Assembly (NCBI GenBank): GCA_020217035.1
Contig: JAIWOG010000143.1
Span: forward strand, 1-10,000
DNA: 10,000 bases
Reading direction: 5' to 3'
Source of the DNA: Magnetospirillum sp.
GTDB taxonomy: Bacteria; Pseudomonadota; Alphaproteobacteria; Rhodospirillales; Magnetospirillaceae
Below the pieces are notes generated by a model. That model searched no databases and had not been told where the DNA came from. It worked only from the letters and a program-made list of their open reading frames with translations. The position numbers were made by a program, and so were the translations under genes. Of this stretch, positions 7,441-10,000 are shown in pieces (position 1 is the first letter of the stretch; every line of letters starts with the position of its first letter).

Positions 7441-7492
7441 ACAGCGGCTAAACTGTCACCGCCGCCACAGCGGCTAAACCGTCATCGCCACC
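7441..7492. repeat. 26-base imperfect tandem duplication at the mocR 3' end
   Basis: Two adjacent 26-base units, 7441-7466 and 7467-7492, match at 23 of 26 positions; all three differences are transitions. Both contain ACAGCGGCTAAAC. The unit nearer mocR holds its last codons and the TAG stop (7474-7476); the other lies just after the stop, in the gap before chrA. Since 26 is not a multiple of three, the second copy would not continue the protein frame. It looks like a local slippage duplication. Confidence 0.8.
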
Positions 7493-8859
7493 GGCGACAC
7501 CGGGCAGTCACGCAATTCGGCCAGCACGCGCAGAGCCTGGGCCAGGCTTTCCATGTCGGCTGGCGCGGTGACCGAGGCCCGCACCCCGTCCAGATGCGGA
7601 CGGCCGACCGCGAAGGAATCGGTGGGCGGCAGGCTGACGCCGCGCCGCGCCGCCTCGGCGATGAAGGCGGACGACGTCCACGGCAAGGTCATGGGCAGCC
7701 AGATATTGAAGGCGGTGCGCAAGCCCGGCACGCCCAATATCTCGCCGGCCAGGGCGATGCGGGCGGCGGCGTCGCGGCGCTGCCGCTCGGCCGCTTCCTG
7801 GGCGGTGCCGTCATTGATCAGCATGGCCGCCGCTTCCAGCAACGGCACCGGCAGCGCCAAGGACAAAGCCCCCACCGCCTGGTCGTAACGCGGCTTGATG
7901 GACGGCGGCACCGCCGAGAACGAGCAGCGCAGGCCCGGGGTGACGCTTTTCGACAGCGTGGTCAGGTAAAGCGTGCGTTCGGGGGCGTGGACCAGGATGG
8001 ATTCGGGGGCGTCGGGTTCCAAGAAGCGATGGACGCCGTCCTCGACCACATAGGCGTCATAGCGCCGGGCGATGTCGGCGATGGCGCGACGACGGCTTTC
8101 CGACAGCGTCGAGGTGGTGGGATTTTGCACCGTCGCCGTGGTGTACAGCAGCCGCGCCCCCTTGGCGAAGCCGCGCTCGACCTCGTCGGGGACCAGCCCC
8201 TCGTCGTCCATCATCACGCCGGCCAGCGACCGGCCCAACATCTGCACCGCCGACTTGAAGCCGGGATAGGTGTATTCCTCGGCCAGGATGGTGTCGCCCG
8301 GCCGGGTCAGGGTCAGGATGGCGGCGACCAGCGCCTGCTGGCTGCCGGCGGTGACGGTGACCTGTTCCTCGGGCACCGCCGCCCCTTCGCGGGCCAGCCA
8401 TTTGCAGCCGGCAGCGCGGTGACGCTGGGCCACCACGTCCAGATTGTAGGACAGCAATTGCGACAAATCGGGGCGCTTGGCCAGTTGCGCCAAGGCCGGG
8501 CCCACCGCCCAGGCGCCCTGGTCGCCGGACGGCCGGTTGACCGCCATGTTGATGATGCCGGGATGGGGCGCCCAGGCCACCGCCAGATATTGCCCCAATC
8601 CCGATTCGCGCTTGGCCGGATCGGTGACGAAGGTGCCGCGCCCCACCTCGCCCGACAGCAGGCCCAGATGCTCGGCCTCGGCATAGGCGCGGGCGACGGT
8701 GCCGACGGTGACCTTCAGCCGCCAGGCCAGGTCGCGGTGGGTGGGCATGCGGGTGCCGGGCACCAGCACGCCGGCCGCCATGTCGGCCGAAATGGCGTCG
8801 ACGATGGCGCGATATTTGGGGCCGGAATGAACCGACAGGTCGGGAAGCCAATTTGACAT
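7474..8859 (-). CDS. MocR-type regulator: GntR helix-turn-helix fused to class I aminotransferase domain (YjiR-like)
   Basis: A 461-residue PLP-dependent regulator. Residues about 12-78 form a GntR winged helix (YRAIVDAISADMAAGVLVPG, MPTHRDLAWRLKVTVGTVARAY, GRGTFV). From about 100 on is an aminotransferase fold I domain, with the PLP Schiff-base lysine Lys304 in LTTLSKSVTPGLR, Asn246 in QNPTT, the probable PLP ring-binding Asp274 in VVEDGVHRF, and Arg427 in GVRASV as likely carboxylate binder. Three residues after Asp274 there is His277, where aminotransferases normally have Tyr. MocR proteins usually sense PLP or an amino-acid adduct and regulate a neighbouring gene. Divergence from a DUF1127 gene matches the E. 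coli yjiR/yjiS pair. The ATG at 8859 has no ribosome site and the best promoter places transcription start almost on it, so the mRNA may be leaderless. The 3' end is duplicated in tandem. The effector and targets are unknown; DUF1127 and chrA are the local candidates. Confidence 0.9.
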   Translation of the reverse strand: MSNWLPDLSVHSGPKYRAIVDAISADMAAGVLVPGTRMPTHRDLAWRLKVTVGTVARAYAEAEHLGLLSGEVGRGTFVTDPAKRESGLGQYLAVAWAPHPGIINMAVNRPSGDQGAWAVGPALAQLAKRPDLSQLLSYNLDVVAQRHRAAGCKWLAREGAAVPEEQVTVTAGSQQALVAAILTLTRPGDTILAEEYTYPGFKSAVQMLGRSLAGVMMDDEGLVPDEVERGFAKGARLLYTTATVQNPTTSTLSESRRRAIADIARRYDAYVVEDGVHRFLEPDAPESILVHAPERTLYLTTLSKSVTPGLRCSFSAVPPSIKPRYDQAVGALSLALPVPLLEAAAMLINDGTAQEAAERQRRDAAARIALAGEILGVPGLRTAFNIWLPMTLPWTSSAFIAEAARRGVSLPPTDSFAVGRPHLDGVRASVTAPADMESLAQALRVLAELRDCPVSPVAMTV

Positions 8860-8866
8860 GGTGGCA

Positions 8867-8896
8867 ATACTGCAATTGACTCAAGCCCCGTGTCAA
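8867..8896 (-). promoter_or_regulatory. Candidate mocR promoter
   Basis: On the minus strand a perfect TTGACA (8896-8891) is followed after 18 bases by CAGTAT (8872-8867, 3 of 6 -10 matches). Transcription would begin near 8860, next to the ATG at 8859, giving a leaderless message; this agrees with the lack of a ribosome site. A palindrome (8876-8884) fills the spacer, so binding there should block the promoter. Confidence 0.45.
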
Positions 8897-8963
8897 TCAT
8901 TGAATCAATTCCGGACAAAAGGGGAGCAATTATGATGTTGAACCTAAATTGGATTGATTCAAT
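8875..8963. promoter_or_regulatory. Three palindromic operator candidates, ATTGA-N-TCAAT
   Basis: Three 11-base sites share the form ATTGA-N-TCAAT: 8875-8885 (one end mismatch, ATTGACTCAAG), 8899-8909 (perfect) and 8953-8963 (perfect). Centres are 24 and 54 bases apart. The first and last are also preceded or followed by matching TGCA, making TGCAATTGA-N-TCAA in opposite orientations. A fourth overlapping palindrome, TCAAT-C-ATTGA, spans 8893-8903. Such AT-rich symmetry stands out in GC-rich DNA. The first two sites overlap the promoter candidates of both divergent genes; the third lies inside the DUF1127 coding start. MocR is the obvious candidate binder, which is inference. Confidence 0.55.
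8876..8905 (+). promoter_or_regulatory. Candidate promoter of the DUF1127 gene
   Basis: TTGACT (8876-8881) and TTGAAT (8900-8905, 4 of 6 matches) are 18 bases apart on the plus strand. Transcription would begin near 8912, leaving about 20 bases of leader with the GGGGAG ribosome site. The -35 lies in the first palindrome and the -10 in the second. It overlaps the mocR promoter candidate head to head. Confidence 0.4.
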
Positions 8964-9144
8964 TGCACCGCGGTTGCGGATCAACTTTTCCCTGACCACG
9001 GTTTTCGACAGCATCATGGCCTGCATTGAACGGGTCCAGCAGCGTCGGGCCTTGGCCCGGCTGGATGATCGGCTGCTTGCCGACATCGGCCGCAGTCGCG
9101 CCGAAATCAGCGCCGAGATCGACAAGCCGTTCTGGCGTGACTGA
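8932..9144 (+). CDS. DUF1127 small protein (YjiS-like)
   Basis: A 70-residue basic protein ending in the DUF1127 signature: RRALARLDDRLLADIGRSR, then EISAEIDKPFW close to the C-terminus. The N-terminal half is an amphipathic stretch without a known domain. ATGs at 8932 and 8935 are adjacent; AAAAGGGGAG (8917-8926) serves both, with 5 or 8 bases of spacing, so the first residue is uncertain by one codon. An in-frame GTG at 8890 would place the start upstream of the candidate transcription start and is rejected. DUF1127 proteins are abundant in alphaproteobacteria; studied members affect RNA metabolism and nutrient responses (for example CcaF1 in Rhodobacter). E. coli YjiS is a DUF1127 protein next to the MocR regulator YjiR, the same pairing as here. 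Its role in this organism is not known. Palindromic sites at its promoter suggest control by MocR. Confidence 0.88.
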   Translation: MMLNLNWIDSIAPRLRINFSLTTVFDSIMACIERVQQRRALARLDDRLLADIGRSRAEISAEIDKPFWRD

Positions 9145-9166
9145 TCCGCCCCATACACAACCAGCG

Positions 9167-9191
9167 GCACATATTGCGTGTGCACATTTTT
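9167..9191 (+). terminator. Weak hairpin plus T-run after the DUF1127 gene
   Basis: GCACA (9167-9171) pairs with TGTGC (9179-9183) across a seven-base loop, and five T follow at 9187-9191 after a three-base gap. The stem is short, and TGTGCACA (9179-9186) is itself a palindrome that would compete. It may weaken read-through from DUF1127 into the hemerythrin gene, or mean nothing. Confidence 0.2.
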
Positions 9192-9208
9192 CGTTGCGAG
9201 GGAACGCC

Positions 9209-9355
9209 ATGTCTTTTAAAGTTTCTTATTCGCATTGGGGCGCGACGGGGAAAGGGGAAGGATGTGGCTGCGACTTTTCGCGACAGCCTGGCAAGGCCCA
9301 TTCCGTGGCTGGATGCGTTCGACATCGACAGCGACGTGCTGGACGTGGAACATAA
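9209..9355 (+). other. Well-initiated short frame overlapping the hemerythrin start
   Basis: The ATG at 9209 follows GAGGGAA at good spacing, the best start signal in this region. Its frame encodes 48 residues (MSFKVSYSHWGATGKGEG...) and stops at 9355, out of frame with hemerythrin. It could be a leader peptide coupled to the hemerythrin, or the true hemerythrin start separated from its body by an indel in the G/A-rich run near 9247-9261. I do not recognise the peptide. Confidence 0.25.
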
Positions 9356-9692
9356 ATGGCTGATTGAAGCCTTGAACCACGCCTGCCTGGAAACCGCGCA
9401 CTGCCCGTCGCGGGGGCGCAAGGTGGTGGCCGAGTTGGACATTCCCGGCTTGATCGCGGCCCACTTCGCCAACGAAGAGCGCCTGTTCGACCAGTTGGAC
9501 TATGCCTACAACGCCCAGCATCGCCAGGAACACGAGCACATCCGCCGTATGGCGGCGCCGCTGCTCAGCAGCGGCACCGACGACAGCGTCTTCGCCCAAG
9601 GGCTATTGCAGGCGCGGACCGGATTGGTCGAGCATCTGATCCGCCACGATCTCAGCTTCAAGTCCCACTTGCTGTATCAATACGGCAAATGA
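9264..9692 (+). CDS. Single-domain bacterial hemerythrin
   Basis: A 142-residue hemerythrin-like protein: a four-helix bundle that binds O2 at a non-heme diiron site, used for oxygen sensing, storage or delivery in the cytoplasm. From the GTG at 9264 all seven expected ligands are present with correct spacing: His30 (DVEHKWL), His67 and Glu71 (HFANE), His86 and His90 (HRQEH), and His124 and Asp129 (HLIRHD). The N-terminus ATFRDSLARPIPWLDAFDID corresponds to the usual bacteriohemerythrin opening. The start is uncertain: GTG 9264 has AAGGGG (9252-9257) six bases upstream; in-frame GTG 9180 and TTG 9174 add residues unlike the family; the best ATG nearby (9209) is in another frame. It is co-directional with DUF1127, 119 bases downstream. 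The stop is six bases from the end of the convergent hydratase gene. Hemerythrins are frequent in microaerophilic magnetospirilla, which fits the suggested host. Confidence 0.85.
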   Translation: MAATFRDSLARPIPWLDAFDIDSDVLDVEHKWLIEALNHACLETAHCPSRGRKVVAELDIPGLIAAHFANEERLFDQLDYAYNAQHRQEHEHIRRMAAPLLSSGTDDSVFAQGLLQARTGLVEHLIRHDLSFKSHLLYQYGK

Positions 9693-9698
9693 CCCGGT

Positions 9699-10000
9699 TC
9701 AGCGGTTGACGAACTGGGCCGCCCGCTTTTCGGCGAAAGCCGCCATGCCTTCGCGCCGATCCTCGGTGGCGAAGGTGGAATGGAACAAGCGACGTTCGAA
9801 CTTGATGCCCTGATCCAAAGTGGTTTCGAAGGCGGCGTTCACCGCTTCCTTGACCATCATCACCACCGGCAACGACAAGGACGCGATCTTCTCGGCGGCC
9901 TTCAGGGCTTCCGTTTCCAACTCGGCCAGCGGCACCACCCGGCTGACCAGACCGGCGCGTTCGGCCTCGGCGGCATCCATCTGGCGGCCGGTCAGACACA
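9699..10000 (-). CDS. Enoyl-CoA hydratase (crotonase family, ECHS1-like), C-terminal part
   Basis: The last 99 residues of an enoyl-CoA hydratase whose start lies beyond the right edge; the frame stays open past the ATG at 9980 ([20 protein letters not shown]). The enzyme hydrates trans-2-enoyl-CoA to 3-hydroxyacyl-CoA in beta-oxidation or related acyl-CoA routes. The visible segments [40 protein letters not shown] and [19 protein letters not shown], with the ending EKRAAQF, resemble the C-terminus of short-chain enoyl-CoA hydratases of the mitochondrial ECHS1 type. The catalytic glutamates and oxyanion-hole residues lie in the missing part and cannot be checked. It converges on the hemerythrin gene with a six-base gap and no terminator hairpin. 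Confidence 0.9.
   Translation of the reverse strand, partial: CLTGRQMDAAEAERAGLVSRVVPLAELETEALKAAEKIASLSLPVVMMVKEAVNAAFETTLDQGIKFERRLFHSTFATEDRREGMAAFAEKRAAQFVNR

Noticed and set aside
7594..8856. 420-residue plus-strand open frame opposite mocR
   Set aside because: Composition is Gly/Gln/His/Arg-rich with no recognisable motif; mocR on the other strand is complete and conserved.
9166..9177. GGCACATATTGC resembling a sigma-54 -24/-12 promoter ahead of the hemerythrin gene
   Set aside because: GG and GC are separated by 8 bases instead of the required 10.

Overview
The window is GC-rich and tightly packed. It carries eleven recognisable protein genes, of which the two at the edges are cut by the window. 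Codon use and gene content point to an alphaproteobacterium, most likely of the Rhodospirillales and possibly Magnetospirillum-like. The supporting content is a HupR/HupT-type hydrogenase regulator pair, a DUF1127 protein, a single-domain hemerythrin and a long-chain chromate transporter. This assignment is inference from gene content only. I see no rRNA, tRNA, CRISPR array, insertion sequence or phage gene, and no gene-free stretch longer than about 120 bases.

Layout. Positions 1-2635 (+) hold a response regulator missing its N-terminus (sigma-54 AAA+ activator, HupR/HoxA type) and its partner PAS histidine kinase (HupT/HoxJ type), joined by a one-base stop/start overlap. Facing them, 3084-2638 (-) encodes an Rrf2-family regulator with a four-cysteine cluster, and 4104-3124 (-) encodes a GtrB/DPM1-like family 2 glycosyltransferase. 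Diverging from the glycosyltransferase is a two-gene unit (+): a YdjC/ChbG-type carbohydrate deacetylase (4127-5011) and an MFS transporter (5008-6189), overlapping by four bases. A ChrA chromate transporter (7386-6157, -) overlaps the end of the MFS gene tail to tail by 33 bases. It lies downstream of a MocR-type GntR/aminotransferase regulator (8859-7474, -). Diverging from mocR are a DUF1127 gene (8932-9144, +) and a hemerythrin (about 9264-9692, +). The window closes with the C-terminal part of an ECHS1-like enoyl-CoA hydratase (-).

How they work together. HupT and HupR should form an H2-responsive phosphorelay for a [NiFe] hydrogenase locus, presumably to the left. The glycosyltransferase and deacetylase could act on one lipid-linked sugar pathway. 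The most interesting part is the mocR/DUF1127 intergenic region. It has the same gene pairing as E. coli yjiR/yjiS. It also carries three copies of an AT-rich palindrome (ATTGA-N-TCAAT) placed over two face-to-face promoter candidates, which makes it a good candidate autoregulated switch. A second possible control region lies between mocR and chrA, next to a 26-base tandem duplication of the mocR tail. No clearly new multi-gene system is visible; the findings are mostly regulatory and about gene starts.
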